Positions 1 to 9,021 of a stretch of DNA of 64,000 bases are shown in pieces. Numbering within the stretch: position 1 is the first letter of the stretch; every line of letters starts with the position of its first letter. The notes below the pieces were generated by a model. The model saw nothing but the letters and a program-made list of their open reading frames with translations. It did no database searches and was not told where the DNA came from. The translations under genes and the position numbers were made by a program. Origin of the DNA: Donghicola tyrosinivorans (GTDB lineage Bacteria; Pseudomonadota; Alphaproteobacteria; Rhodobacterales; Rhodobacteraceae); the NCBI RefSeq assembly GCF_003003355.1, contig NZ_PVTQ01000003.1:62001-126000 (forward strand), in the 5' to 3' direction.

Positions 1-57
1 GTTGGTGGCCGTGCTCTTGCACAGGCCCTGTCCCTACTTCTCCTAACTCGCCTCTGA
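1..57 (+). CDS. leucine leader peptide (3' part only)
   Basis: Frame 1 from the window edge reads ...ALAQALSLLLLTRL and stops at TGA 55-57. Seven of the last 14 codons are Leu, with four in a row at 34-45 (CTA CTT CTC CTA). CTA is rare in GC-rich alphaproteobacterial genes, so two CTA codons here fit a sensor peptide that stalls ribosomes when Leu-tRNA is low. The start codon must lie upstream of the window. The peptide ends at a strong hairpin and is about 100 bases ahead of leuA, which is where a leucine attenuator leader belongs. Calling it a leader is inference from codon content and position. Confidence 0.6.
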   Translation, partial: VGGRALAQALSLLLLTRL

Positions 58-87
58 GCGTGCCCGATGGGCGCGTCCGCTCAGAGG
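51..87 (+). promoter_or_regulatory. attenuator-type hairpin ahead of leuA
   Basis: Positions 51-60 and 78-87 form a perfect 10-bp stem (CCTCTGAGCG with CGCTCAGAGG). A small GCCC/GGGC hairpin lies in its loop. The 5' arm contains the last Leu codon and the stop codon of the leader peptide, so a ribosome stalled at the Leu run would cover it. No clear U-run follows, so this could be a terminator needing a factor, a pause hairpin, or part of a larger switch. A second, weaker stem (124-129 with 133-138) lies just before leuA. Confidence 0.55.
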
Positions 88-155
88 AGTCATCTATCGC
101 GCCCCTGTTTCCCAATGAACAGCCTTCGGGCCCCGGAGAATAAAGCGAGATTCCT

Positions 156-1718
156 ATGACCACTGCGACCAACCGCGTCAAAATTTTCGACACCACCCTT
201 CGTGACGGCGAGCAAAGCCCCGGCGCGACCATGACCCATGACGAAAAGCTCGAAATTGCCGAGTTGCTGGACCAGATGGGTGTCGACATCATCGAGGCAG
301 GCTTCCCGATCGCCTCGGAAGGCGACTTCCGTGCCGTGTCCGAGATTGCCCAGCGCAGCCAGAACGCCAGCATCTGTGGCTTGGCCCGTGCGAACTTCAA
401 AGACATCGACCGCTGCGCCGAGGCTGTGCGCCATGCCGCCAAGCCGCGTATTCACACCTTTATCGGCACCTCGCCCCTGCATCGCGCCATTCCGAACCTG
501 ACGCAGGACGAGATGGCCCAACGCATCCACGAGACCGTGACCCACGCCCGCAATCTGGTGGATGACGTGCAGTGGTCGCCCATGGACGCCACCCGCACCG
601 AGTGGGATTACCTCTGCCGCGTGATCGAAATCGCGATCAAGGCCGGTGCCACCACCATCAACATCCCCGACACTGTTGGCTACACTGCCCCCCGTGAAAG
701 CGCGGATCTGATCCGCCGCCTGATCGAGACCGTGCCCGGTGCGGATGATGTGATCTTTGCGACCCACTGCCACAACGACCTTGGCATGGCGACTGCCAAC
801 GCACTGGCCGCTGTCGAGGGCGGCGCCCGCCAGATCGAATGCACCATCAACGGTCTGGGCGAGCGTGCGGGCAACACCGCCTTGGAAGAAGTCGTGATGG
901 CGCTGAAGGTGCGCAATGACATCATGCCCTACACCACCGGCATCGATACCACCAAGATCATGAACATCTCGCGCCGTGTGGCTTCGGCCTCGGGGTTCTC
1001 GGTTCAGTATAACAAGGCGATTGTGGGCAAGAACGCCTTTGCCCACGAGAGCGGCATCCACCAGGATGGCATGCTGAAGAACGCCGAGACCTTTGAGATC
1101 ATGCGCCCTGCAGATGTGGGCCTTGCGGGTACCTCGCTGCCCTTGGGCAAGCACTCGGGCCGTGCGGCACTGCGCGCCAAGTTGAACGATCTTGGCTACG
1201 ACGTGGCTGACAACGAGCTGATGGACATCTTTGTCCGCTTCAAGGAATTGGCCGACCGCAAGAAAGAGGTCTACGACGAGGATATCGTCGCGCTGGCCCA
1301 AGCGGGCGCGGCCCCTGAGAGCAACCGCCTGAAGGTGAAGTTCCTGCGCGTGATCTGCGGCACCGAAGCGCCCCAGTCTGCCGATCTGATCCTGACTGTG
1401 GATGGCGTGGACCAGCAGGTGACATCTCAGGGCGATGGCCCCGTGGATGCGACTTTCAACGCGGTGAAGGCTTTGTTCCCGCACGGTGCCCGTTTGCAGC
1501 TGTACCAAGTGCATGCCGTGACCGAAGGCACCGACGCGCAGGCCACCGTAACCGTGCGTCTGGAAGAAGACGGCCGCGTTGTGACCGGTCAGGCGGCGGA
1601 TACCGACACGGTTGTCGCCTCGGCCAAGGCCTATGTGGGCGCGCTGAACCGCCTGATCGTCCGCCGCGAGAAATCCGGCAAGGACACCAAGGAAGTCAGC
1701 TACAAAGACACCGTCTGA
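156..1718 (+). CDS. leuA: 2-isopropylmalate synthase
   Basis: Cytoplasmic enzyme that condenses acetyl-CoA with 2-oxoisovalerate, the first committed step of leucine synthesis. The 520-residue product has the N-terminal TTLRDGEQSPG motif of the HMGL-like TIM barrel and the metal site THCHNDLG at about residues 205-212. A C-terminal LeuA regulatory domain from about residue 390 gives leucine feedback inhibition in this family. Length matches the full-size bacterial form. The ATG at 156 is followed directly by the conserved region; its ribosome site is weak (GCGAGA). It stands alone, with an attenuator-like leader upstream and a terminator downstream. Confidence 0.98.
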   Translation: MTTATNRVKIFDTTLRDGEQSPGATMTHDEKLEIAELLDQMGVDIIEAGFPIASEGDFRAVSEIAQRSQNASICGLARANFKDIDRCAEAVRHAAKPRIHTFIGTSPLHRAIPNLTQDEMAQRIHETVTHARNLVDDVQWSPMDATRTEWDYLCRVIEIAIKAGATTINIPDTVGYTAPRESADLIRRLIETVPGADDVIFATHCHNDLGMATANALAAVEGGARQIECTINGLGERAGNTALEEVVMALKVRNDIMPYTTGIDTTKIMNISRRVASASGFSVQYNKAIVGKNAFAHESGIHQDGMLKNAETFEIMRPADVGLAGTSLPLGKHSGRAALRAKLNDLGYDVADNELMDIFVRFKELADRKKEVYDEDIVALAQAGAAPESNRLKVKFLRVICGTEAPQSADLILTVDGVDQQVTSQGDGPVDATFNAVKALFPHGARLQLYQVHAVTEGTDAQATVTVRLEEDGRVVTGQAADTDTVVASAKAYVGALNRLIVRREKSGKDTKEVSYKDTV

Positions 1719-1744
1719 TCCTTATCGGGATTTGAGGATTGAAG

Positions 1745-1773
1745 GGGCTGCCTGTTGCGGGCGGCCCTTTTTT
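1745..1773 (+). terminator. rho-independent terminator of leuA
   Basis: GGGCTGCC pairs with GGCGGCCC (one G-U pair) around a six-base loop, and six T residues follow. It starts 27 bases after the leuA stop. Confidence 0.85.
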
Positions 1774-1809
1774 CTTTGGCGTTTGACTTGGTGGTTTGCG
1801 CCGTTCTGT

Positions 1810-1832
1810 GAGTATTTAGGCAATTAGGAAGC
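1810..1832 (+). repeat. dispersed GAGTATTT repeat, copy 1
   Basis: GAGTATTTAGGCAATTAGGA followed by AGC. It differs from the copy at 4896-4918 at only two positions. It lies between the convergent leuA and GFA-family genes. See also 4951, 13063 and 57456. Confidence 0.6.
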
Positions 1833-1852
1833 GGATTTCGGGGCGTTGGGTG

Positions 1853-2218
1853 TCAGGGGTGTGCCCAGCCGAGTTGTTCGTCCTTGTGGTAGACCTCGGT
1901 CGGGTTGATCTCATCGGGATGGTTGAGAAGGGCGGCGTAGAAGTGGCGTTCCTCCGGTGCCTCATGGGTTTCATAGAACATGGGCGTGCCGCAGGTGGTG
2001 CAAAAGCCTCGGGTGCGGCCCGGGCTGCTGGCGTAGGTGGAAATCGGGCCGGTCAGTTTCCACGTGCCGTTCGGCTGGCCGATCCATGTGGTATAGGGGG
2101 ACGCCGTGGCGCGGCGGCAGCTTTCGCAGCAGCAATGGCCGATCCAGTTTGGCGGGCCAGTCAGGGTAAAGCGGCACGCGCCGCAAAGGCAGCGGCCCGA
2201 TATGGGGGACTGGGTCAT
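1853..2218 (-). CDS. GFA-family (glutathione-dependent formaldehyde-activating-like) zinc protein
   Basis: A 121-residue protein with the cysteine pattern of the GFA/CENP-V fold: CLCGACRF near the N-terminus, HCCCESCRRA at about 28-37, and FCTTCGTP at about 71-78. These cysteines bind zinc in the family. The founding member was linked to formaldehyde-glutathione adduct formation, but most relatives have no proven reaction, so no substrate is claimed. The start is set at 2218 because the residues just before CLCG match the family; a longer reading frame to 2272 adds a basic, unrelated stretch. It is convergent with leuA and divergent from modA. Confidence 0.85.
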   Translation of the reverse strand: MTQSPISGRCLCGACRFTLTGPPNWIGHCCCESCRRATASPYTTWIGQPNGTWKLTGPISTYASSPGRTRGFCTTCGTPMFYETHEAPEERHFYAALLNHPDEINPTEVYHKDEQLGWAHP

Positions 2219-2383
2219 GAGCGCCTTTCTTTTGCGGTGGTGATAGGCTTTGGCTGGCCAGCAGCCTATCACGGATTGGGGTGCGATACTGCTGACCGCT
2301 TGGGTGGGTGGCGCGAATTGGTTGAGACGGCTTTTTCTTTTTCAGCGTCCGTGGTTAGATCAACGCGGGAGAGGGAGGGCCAA

Positions 2384-3103
2384 ATGCTGGCACGCTTCAT
2401 TTGGGCAGTTGTTTTCGGGGTGATGACGGCTTCGGCTGGGATGGCGGAGGTCACTGTCTTTGCTGCATCCAGCATGAAGACGGTGCTGGACCGGATCATC
2501 GCAGGGCAGGATGTGCGGGTGTCCTATGCGGGCAGCGCGGCATTGGCGCGGCAGATTATTCAGGGTGCGCCTGCGGATCTGTTTATCTCGGCCAGTCCGG
2601 AGTGGATGGATGCGGTCGAGGCGGAAGGGCTTGTTACGGAGCGGCAGGATTTGCTGTCGAACCGTCTGGTGCTGGTATCCTATGATCCCGCGCCCCCCGT
2701 GGATTTGCGGAAGTTCGATATTCTGGCGGCTCTGAAGGGGGGCAAGCTGGCGATGGGGCTGGTGGATGCGGTGCCTGCGGGGATTTACGGCAAGGCGGCT
2801 TTGGAATCACTGGGGCAATGGGAGGCGCTGGCGCCCCATGTGGCGCAGGTGGACAATGTGCGCAATGCGCTGGCGCTGGTGTCCTCAGGCGCTGCACCGA
2901 TGGGGATTGTCTATGCCACCGATGCGATGGCCGCGCCCGATATTCATGTGGTGGGCCTGTTCCCCAAGGACAGCCACCCGAAGATCATCTATCCGGTGGC
3001 AACCCTGAACGACCGCCCGACGACTCTGGCGGTTCTGGAACTGCTGAACAGCTATAAGGCCCGCAAGATTTTCCGCGCCGGTGGCTTTGAGGTGTTGGAG
3101 TGA
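2384..3103 (+). CDS. modA: molybdate ABC transporter, periplasmic binding protein
   Basis: Captures molybdate (or tungstate) in the periplasm and hands it to ModB. The 239-residue protein has a signal peptide (MLARFIWAVVFGVMTASAGMA) and then EVTVFAASSMKTVLD, the typical ModA N-terminus in which AASS supplies oxyanion-binding serines. The ATG at 2384 was chosen over a much longer frame from 1850 because it has a good ribosome site (GAGGGAGG) and begins exactly at the signal peptide. Its stop overlaps the modB start by four bases (GTGA). No obvious Mo-box palindrome was seen in the 165 bases upstream. Confidence 0.96.
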   Translation: MLARFIWAVVFGVMTASAGMAEVTVFAASSMKTVLDRIIAGQDVRVSYAGSAALARQIIQGAPADLFISASPEWMDAVEAEGLVTERQDLLSNRLVLVSYDPAPPVDLRKFDILAALKGGKLAMGLVDAVPAGIYGKAALESLGQWEALAPHVAQVDNVRNALALVSSGAAPMGIVYATDAMAAPDIHVVGLFPKDSHPKIIYPVATLNDRPTTLAVLELLNSYKARKIFRAGGFEVLE

Positions 3104-3780
3104 GCTGGCTGTCCCCAGACGGATGGCAGGCCGTTGCTTTGTCCTTGCGGGTGTCTTTGGTGGCGACGGTGGTCGCGCTGCCCTTTGCGGTGGCGGTGGC
3201 CTATGCGCTGGCGCGGGGGCAGTTTCGCGGCCGGGGCGTTTTGAATGCAGTGGTGCATCTGCCGCTGATCCTGCCGCCGGTGGTCACAGGCTATCTGCTG
3301 TTGGTGGTTTTTGCCCCGCGAGCGCCTGTTGGCGCGGCACTGGATGCTTTGGGGATACGATTTGCCTTTCATTGGACTGGCGCGGCATTGGCGGCGGGGA
3401 TCATGGGCTTTCCTTTGATGGTCCGTGCGATCCGGCTGGCGATCGAGGCGGTTGATCCGGGCCTAGAGGCTGCGGCAGGCACCTTGGGCGCCAACCGCTG
3501 GCGCGTGTTTTGGACCGTGACGCTGCCGTTGACCCTGCCAGGGATCATTGCGGGGGCGGTATTGGGCTTTGCCAAGGCCTTGGGCGAGTTTGGCGCGACG
3601 ATCACCTTTGTCAGCAACATTCCAGGCCAGACGCAGACCTTGCCATCCGCGATCTACGCCTTTTTGCAGGTGCCCGGCGGTGAAGGGGATGCGGCGCGGC
3701 TGGTTATTGTCTCGGTCCTGCTGGCGTTCGGCGCTTTGGGCCTGTCTGAGTGGTTAGCACGGCGGGAGCGGCAGCGATGA
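3100..3780 (+). CDS. modB: molybdate ABC transporter, inner-membrane permease
   Basis: Membrane channel subunit of the molybdate importer, 226 residues with about five or six hydrophobic segments. The EAA loop, which docks on the ATPase, is visible as EAAAGTLGANRWRVFWTVTLP (about residues 123-143). GTG start inside the modA stop codon; its own stop overlaps the modC ATG (ATGA), so modABC are translationally coupled. Length is normal for ModB. Confidence 0.97.
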   Translation: MSWLSPDGWQAVALSLRVSLVATVVALPFAVAVAYALARGQFRGRGVLNAVVHLPLILPPVVTGYLLLVVFAPRAPVGAALDALGIRFAFHWTGAALAAGIMGFPLMVRAIRLAIEAVDPGLEAAAGTLGANRWRVFWTVTLPLTLPGIIAGAVLGFAKALGEFGATITFVSNIPGQTQTLPSAIYAFLQVPGGEGDAARLVIVSVLLAFGALGLSEWLARRERQR

Positions 3781-4859
3781 TCGAGATATGCATCCGTCAT
3801 GAAGTGCCCGGCTTTGCCCTGACCTGTGATTTTACGGCTCCGGCGGGGGTGACGTGCCTGTTTGGCCATTCGGGATCGGGCAAGACCACTGTGGTCAACG
3901 CGGTGGCGGGGCTGCTGCGGCCCGATGCGGCGCGAATCTCGGTGAACGGGCGGATGCTGGAGGACAGCGGTGCGGGCCTGTGGTTGCCGCCCCATCAACG
4001 GCGGATCGGCTATGTGTTTCAGGATGCGCGGTTGTTTCCCCATATGACCGTGGCGGGCAATCTGGCCTACGGGATACCGAAAGAGCCCAAAGGCGCCGCT
4101 TGGGATCGGGTTATCGGGATACTGGGGATCGAGGCGCTGCTAGAGCGCAAGCCGCGGTCCCTGTCAGGGGGCGAGCAGCAACGGGTCGCCATCGGGCGGG
4201 CGCTGCTGTCTGGTCCGGATTTGCTGTTGATGGACGAGCCGTTGGCGGCCTTGGACGGACCGCGCAAGGACGAGATCTTGCCCTATCTGGAGCGGTTGCG
4301 GGACGAGGTGCAGATACCGATCCTCTATGTGAGCCATGCGGTCAGCGAGGTGGCACGGCTGGCGACCACCGTTGTTCTGCTGGAGCGGGGCCGCGTGGTG
4401 CGGTCGGGACCTGTGTCAGAAATCTTTGCCGATCCAACCCTAGTGCCGGTTTTGGGCGCGCGCGATGCGGGGGCCGTGCTGGAGGCGCGGATTGTCCGCC
4501 ATCACGACGACGGGCTGACCGAGCTGTCCTGTGCCGGTGGCACCCTATGGCTGCCGCAGGTCAACGGCGCGGAGGGCAGTGGCCTGCGGGTGCGTATCTC
4601 GGCCAGTGAGGTGATGCTGGCGAAAGAGCGGCCCGAGGGAATCTCGGCGTTGAATGTGCTGGAAGGTATGGTGAGCGCGATCCGCATCGGGGACGGCCCC
4701 GGGGCGGTGGTTCAGTTGCAGGTGGGCGATGCGCAATTGCTGGCGCGGATCACGCGACGGTCTGTCGAAGCGATGGGACTGAATGAGGGCGCGCGGGTCT
4801 ATGCGGTGGCGAAATCGGTGGCGGTAGCACGGGCCGATGTTGGGGCGGGCATACGCTAG
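3777..4859 (+). CDS. modC: molybdate ABC transporter, ATP-binding protein
   Basis: Energises molybdate uptake at the cytoplasmic face. The 360-residue protein has Walker A GHSGSGKT (30-37), Q-loop YVFQDARLFPH, signature LSGGEQQRVAIGRALL, Walker B LLLMDEPLAALD and switch histidine LYVSH. A C-terminal TOBE/Mop domain (from about 290) binds molybdate in ModC. The start at 3777 overlaps the modB stop; an in-frame start at 3750 would add nine residues not typical of the family. Last gene of the operon, followed by a terminator. Confidence 0.97.
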   Translation: MIEICIRHEVPGFALTCDFTAPAGVTCLFGHSGSGKTTVVNAVAGLLRPDAARISVNGRMLEDSGAGLWLPPHQRRIGYVFQDARLFPHMTVAGNLAYGIPKEPKGAAWDRVIGILGIEALLERKPRSLSGGEQQRVAIGRALLSGPDLLLMDEPLAALDGPRKDEILPYLERLRDEVQIPILYVSHAVSEVARLATTVVLLERGRVVRSGPVSEIFADPTLVPVLGARDAGAVLEARIVRHHDDGLTELSCAGGTLWLPQVNGAEGSGLRVRISASEVMLAKERPEGISALNVLEGMVSAIRIGDGPGAVVQLQVGDAQLLARITRRSVEAMGLNEGARVYAVAKSVAVARADVGAGIR

Positions 4860-4895
4860 ATCTACTGTCTAACTTTTTGCCCGCATCAAGATATT

Positions 4896-4918
4896 GAGTA
4901 TTTGGGCAATAAGGAAGC
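4896..4918 (+). repeat. dispersed GAGTATTT repeat, copy 2
   Basis: GAGTATTTGGGCAATAAGGA followed by AGC, near-identical to copy 1 at 1810. It lies between the modC stop and the following terminator. Confidence 0.6.
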
Positions 4919-4921
4919 CAA

Positions 4922-4950
4922 AAGGCCCGCGCGAGATAGCGGGCCTTTTT
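4922..4950. terminator. bidirectional terminator between modC and the lipoprotein gene
   Basis: AAGGCCCGC (4922-4930) pairs perfectly with GCGGGCCTT (4939-4947) around an eight-base loop. T residues follow on the plus strand and a shorter T-run on the minus strand, so it can serve both convergent units. Confidence 0.85.
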
Positions 4951-4973
4951 GAGTATTTGGATCAAGAAGAAGG
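4951..4973 (+). repeat. dispersed GAGTATTT repeat, copy 3
   Basis: GAGTATTTGGATCAAGAAGA followed by AGG. It abuts the stop codon of the minus-strand lipoprotein gene and starts one base after the terminator T-run. Confidence 0.55.
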
Positions 4974-4975
4974 CC

Positions 4976-5479
4976 TTAGTTGGTGCAATAGGCCTGAAGT
5001 TGTTCTGCTGTGCGGATCGGCTCGGCGGGAACGGGGCGATCCATCGGAGCGTATTCGTTGGCCTCGGCGGGCAGCATGGTGACGCGGCCGCTGAGGAAGG
5101 GATCGGTGCTAGGGTTATCCGCAGTGGCGATTGCAAGTTGGATCGTCTCTTCGAGGATACAGCGGCGTTTGTCTTTCAGCAGCACGAAGCCGACCGACTG
5201 GGGGCCGCTGGCGCTTTCGATGTGGACAAAGCAGGCGGTCTGGTCGGCGGTGCAGAAGTCTGCGTGACGTTTGACGTAGTTCGCGACGATGTCCCGCGCC
5301 TGATAGCGGTAGATCGGGCCGGCGCTGGTGTTGATCACCGATTCAATCTCTCCGATCGTGGTGATGGCGTCGATCATGGCCACATAGGCGGTGCCGGAGG
5401 CGGGGTAATTCTGGGCTGCGCGATCTGTGGTTCCGCAGGCAGCAAGGGCGATGAGAGGCAGAGCTGAAATCAGGCGCAT
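4976..5479 (-). CDS. small outer-membrane-type lipoprotein, function unknown
   Basis: A 167-residue protein beginning MRLISALPLIALAAC, a lipoprotein signal with Cys15 as the acylated residue. The mature part has cysteines at CTADQTAC, RCILEE and the C-terminal AYCTN, which suggests disulfides in the periplasm. I do not recognise a family. It lies 26 bases downstream of rlmJ on the same strand and could share its transcript. The ATG at 5479 is the only start that gives the lipobox. Confidence 0.75.
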   Translation of the reverse strand: MRLISALPLIALAACGTTDRAAQNYPASGTAYVAMIDAITTIGEIESVINTSAGPIYRYQARDIVANYVKRHADFCTADQTACFVHIESASGPQSVGFVLLKDKRRCILEETIQLAIATADNPSTDPFLSGRVTMLPAEANEYAPMDRPVPAEPIRTAEQLQAYCTN

Positions 5480-5505
5480 GGGAAAACTCTTTATCTGGCG
5501 GTAAG

Positions 5506-6291
5506 TTACGGGGCGGGAAAGAGCGGGTCGATCTGGCGCAGGGCCTGATCGGTGCCGTAGGGGGCGTTGATGACGAACATGCCCGAGCCGACCATCCGGT
5601 GGCCTTCGCGCACGGGGGGAAAGCGGACCTCATGGCAGAGGGCGTCAGGCAGGTTCTGGGCCTTGAGCGCCTTGATCATCGGGACATGCGCGTTTGATGT
5701 GAGGATCGGGTACCACAGGGCGATGATGCCCACGTTCCATTTGCGGTGGAGGTTCGCGATCTCTTTCGGGAGGCGGGCGTAGTCGTCCTTGATCTCATAG
5801 CTGGGGTCGATCAGCAGCAGGCCGCGGCGCGGGGTCGGCGGGCAGAGGCTTTGGACCAGTTCGAAACCGTCCTGATTGTGGGTGTTCGCGCCGGTACCGC
5901 GCATGTTCTGGCGCAGGGCGGCGAATTCCTTTGGGTGCAGTTCGGCCAGATGGATGCTGTCTGTCGGGCGCAGGAGCTGTGCCGCCAGCATAGGCGAGCC
6001 GGGGTAGGCCGCGTCGCCATGGGCTTTGCGCACGGCAGAGAGGGCCGCAAGATACGGATGATCGGCACGGATGCGGGCGGTTTTGAGGGCCTTTGTGATG
6101 CCCTCTGCGGCCTCGCCTGTTTTGACGGCCTCGGGGGCGGTCAGGTCATAAAGGCCACGGCCTGCGTGAGTCTCTATGTAAGTAAGGGGCTTATCCTTGG
6201 CCGTCATATACGAAAGCATAGCTGCCAGAAGCATGTGCTTTTGCAGATCGGCGGGATTTCCGGCATGATAGATGTGTTGATATGACAGCAT
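5506..6291 (-). CDS. rlmJ: 23S rRNA (adenine(2030)-N6)-methyltransferase
   Basis: Adds the N6-methyl group to a 23S rRNA adenine using S-adenosylmethionine. The 261-residue protein opens MLSYQHIYHAGNPADLQKH, typical of RlmJ, and has THAGRGLYDL for cofactor binding. The catalytic loop reads DPSYE at 162-166 where E. coli and most N6-adenine methyltransferases have DPPYE. Proline-to-serine at the third position is tolerated in some relatives, so activity is likely but not proven. It is divergent from mreB and shares a 159-base upstream region with it. Confidence 0.93.
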   Translation of the reverse strand: MLSYQHIYHAGNPADLQKHMLLAAMLSYMTAKDKPLTYIETHAGRGLYDLTAPEAVKTGEAAEGITKALKTARIRADHPYLAALSAVRKAHGDAAYPGSPMLAAQLLRPTDSIHLAELHPKEFAALRQNMRGTGANTHNQDGFELVQSLCPPTPRRGLLLIDPSYEIKDDYARLPKEIANLHRKWNVGIIALWYPILTSNAHVPMIKALKAQNLPDALCHEVRFPPVREGHRMVGSGMFVINAPYGTDQALRQIDPLFPAP

Positions 6292-6342
6292 ACGGCCTTT
6301 TACCTATGCATTGCCCCTTATGGAAAGGCGGAATGGCGCTGA

Positions 6343-7497
<1,155 letters not shown>

Positions 7498-7513
7498 GCG
7501 CCCGCCGGGGCGC
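7498..7513 (+). other. GC-rich hairpin between mreB and mreC
   Basis: GCGCCC-GCCG-GGGCGC directly after the mreB stop, with no T-run. It may stabilise the 3' end of mreB mRNA or reduce transcription into mreC, since cells need far more MreB than MreC. The role is inference. Confidence 0.4.
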
Positions 7514-7534
7514 TTCGACCACCCGGGGTAGGCC

Positions 7535-8485
7535 TTGGCAAAGAACCGCGACACAAACGAACAGTATTTCGCACCGCTGCGCAGATTGGGCCTGGCGGTG
7601 CTACTGCTTTTGTTGGCCGGTATTTTCCTGATCTGGCGGATCGACAGCCCTCGTGTGGAACGGTTCCGTATGGCGGTGATTGACCGCGTGGTTCCCAGTA
7701 TGGATTGGGCGATGACGCCGGTGACGGCCTCGATCGAGATGTTACACGATCTGCAAAGCTATGCGCGGCTGGTTGAACAGAACCAGCAGTTGCGGAACGA
7801 ATTGCAGCAGATGAAGGCGTGGAAAGAGGCGGCCTTGCAGCTAGAGCAAGAGAACGCCCGTCTTCTAGACCTGAACAACATGCGGCTTGATCCGCAGCTG
7901 ACCAAAATCTCGGGCGAGGTTATGGCGGACAGCGGATCACCGTTCCGCCAGTCGGTTCTGCTGAACGTGGGTGCGCGTGACGGGATCGTAGACGGTTGGG
8001 CGACCATGGACGGGATTGGCCTTGTGGGGCGGATCGCCGGTGTGGGTGCGCGGACCAGCCGTGTGATCCTGCTGACCGATACCAACAGCCGCGTGCCGGT
8101 GACCGTGCAGCCCTCGGGCCAGCGGGCGATGATCGTCGGCGACAACACCGCCGCGCCCCCCTTGGAGTTCGTGGAAAACCTTGATCTGGTGCGGCCCGGT
8201 GATCGGGTTGTGTCCTCGGGCGATGGCGGAGTGTTTCCTGCCGGTCTTCTGGTGGGTCAGGTGGCACAGGACCGCAACGGGCGGATGCGCGTGCGTCTGG
8301 CCGCCGACTATGAACGTCTGAAGTTCCTGAAAGTGCTGCGCAGCCAGCCAGCCGAGGCGATTGCCAGCACGGGCGACATCGTCTCGCCTTTGGCACCTGA
8401 GGGGCCGATGCCCCTGCCCGAAGGCGCCACCCCAGCAACCGCAGCCCCCGCCGAGGGAGAGCCCGCGCCGGAGGCACGCCAATGA
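7535..8485 (+). CDS. mreC: rod-shape determining protein MreC
   Basis: Inner-membrane protein whose periplasmic part activates PBP2-RodA. The 316 residues show a membrane anchor at about 18-36, a coiled coil at about 75-110 (LVEQNQQLRNELQQMK), the double beta-barrel MreC core to about 275, and a Pro/Ala/Glu-rich tail. The start is TTG at 7535, with GGGGTAGG upstream. A rarer start would lower expression relative to MreB. Its stop overlaps the mreD start (ATGA). Confidence 0.95.
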   Translation: MAKNRDTNEQYFAPLRRLGLAVLLLLLAGIFLIWRIDSPRVERFRMAVIDRVVPSMDWAMTPVTASIEMLHDLQSYARLVEQNQQLRNELQQMKAWKEAALQLEQENARLLDLNNMRLDPQLTKISGEVMADSGSPFRQSVLLNVGARDGIVDGWATMDGIGLVGRIAGVGARTSRVILLTDTNSRVPVTVQPSGQRAMIVGDNTAAPPLEFVENLDLVRPGDRVVSSGDGGVFPAGLLVGQVAQDRNGRMRVRLAADYERLKFLKVLRSQPAEAIASTGDIVSPLAPEGPMPLPEGATPATAAPAEGEPAPEARQ

Positions 8486-9021
8486 GCGATGGCGCAGCAC
8501 ACCGCCGCTGGATGCTGCAGATCGCCTATCTGACGCTGGGGCTGTTGGTGATCTTTGTGCAGTTGTTGCCGCTGACCTCGATGCCCAGCCGGTGGGCGGG
8601 GCCGGATATGTTCACCGTTCTGACGATGGTCTGGATGCTGCGTCGTCCCGATGCGGTGCCGCTGGTGTTGGTAGCGATGCTGGGGCTGATAGCGGACCTT
8701 TTGTTCCAGCGTCCGCCCGGTCTTTGGGCGGCGATTTTGGTGGGGCTTAGTGATTTCCTGCGCCGCCGCGAAGAGGGGCTGCGCGACGCGCCGTTTCCGG
8801 TAGAATGGGGTGTAGTGGCGCTGGCCTATGTGGCAGGCAGCATCCTGTACCGCCTGATCCAGACGCTGTTTCTGCTGCCAAACGCACCTTTGGGGCTGAC
8901 GGTCACGCAGATGATCATGACAATTGCCGCCTATCCGCCCTCGGTATTGGCGCTGAACTATCTGCTGGGGCTGCGCCGTGCGGCCCCCGGTGAGGTGGAT
9001 GCATTGGGACACAAGCGATGA
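8482..9021 (+). CDS. mreD: rod-shape determining protein MreD
   Basis: A 179-residue inner-membrane protein with about five hydrophobic segments, the usual size for MreD, which partners MreC in the elongasome. Identity rests mainly on its place between mreC and mrdA, its length and its hydrophobic profile, because MreD is poorly conserved. It overlaps both neighbours by four bases. Confidence 0.9.
   Translation: MSDGAAHRRWMLQIAYLTLGLLVIFVQLLPLTSMPSRWAGPDMFTVLTMVWMLRRPDAVPLVLVAMLGLIADLLFQRPPGLWAAILVGLSDFLRRREEGLRDAPFPVEWGVVALAYVAGSILYRLIQTLFLLPNAPLGLTVTQMIMTIAAYPPSVLALNYLLGLRRAAPGEVDALGHKR

Noticed and set aside
90-1514. 474-codon open frame antisense to leuA
   Set aside because: Mirror frame caused by GC-rich third positions; no ribosome site or family features, and leuA is unambiguous.
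2219-2383. Mo-responsive operator upstream of modA
   Set aside because: No palindrome resembling known Mo boxes could be seen; control cannot be claimed.
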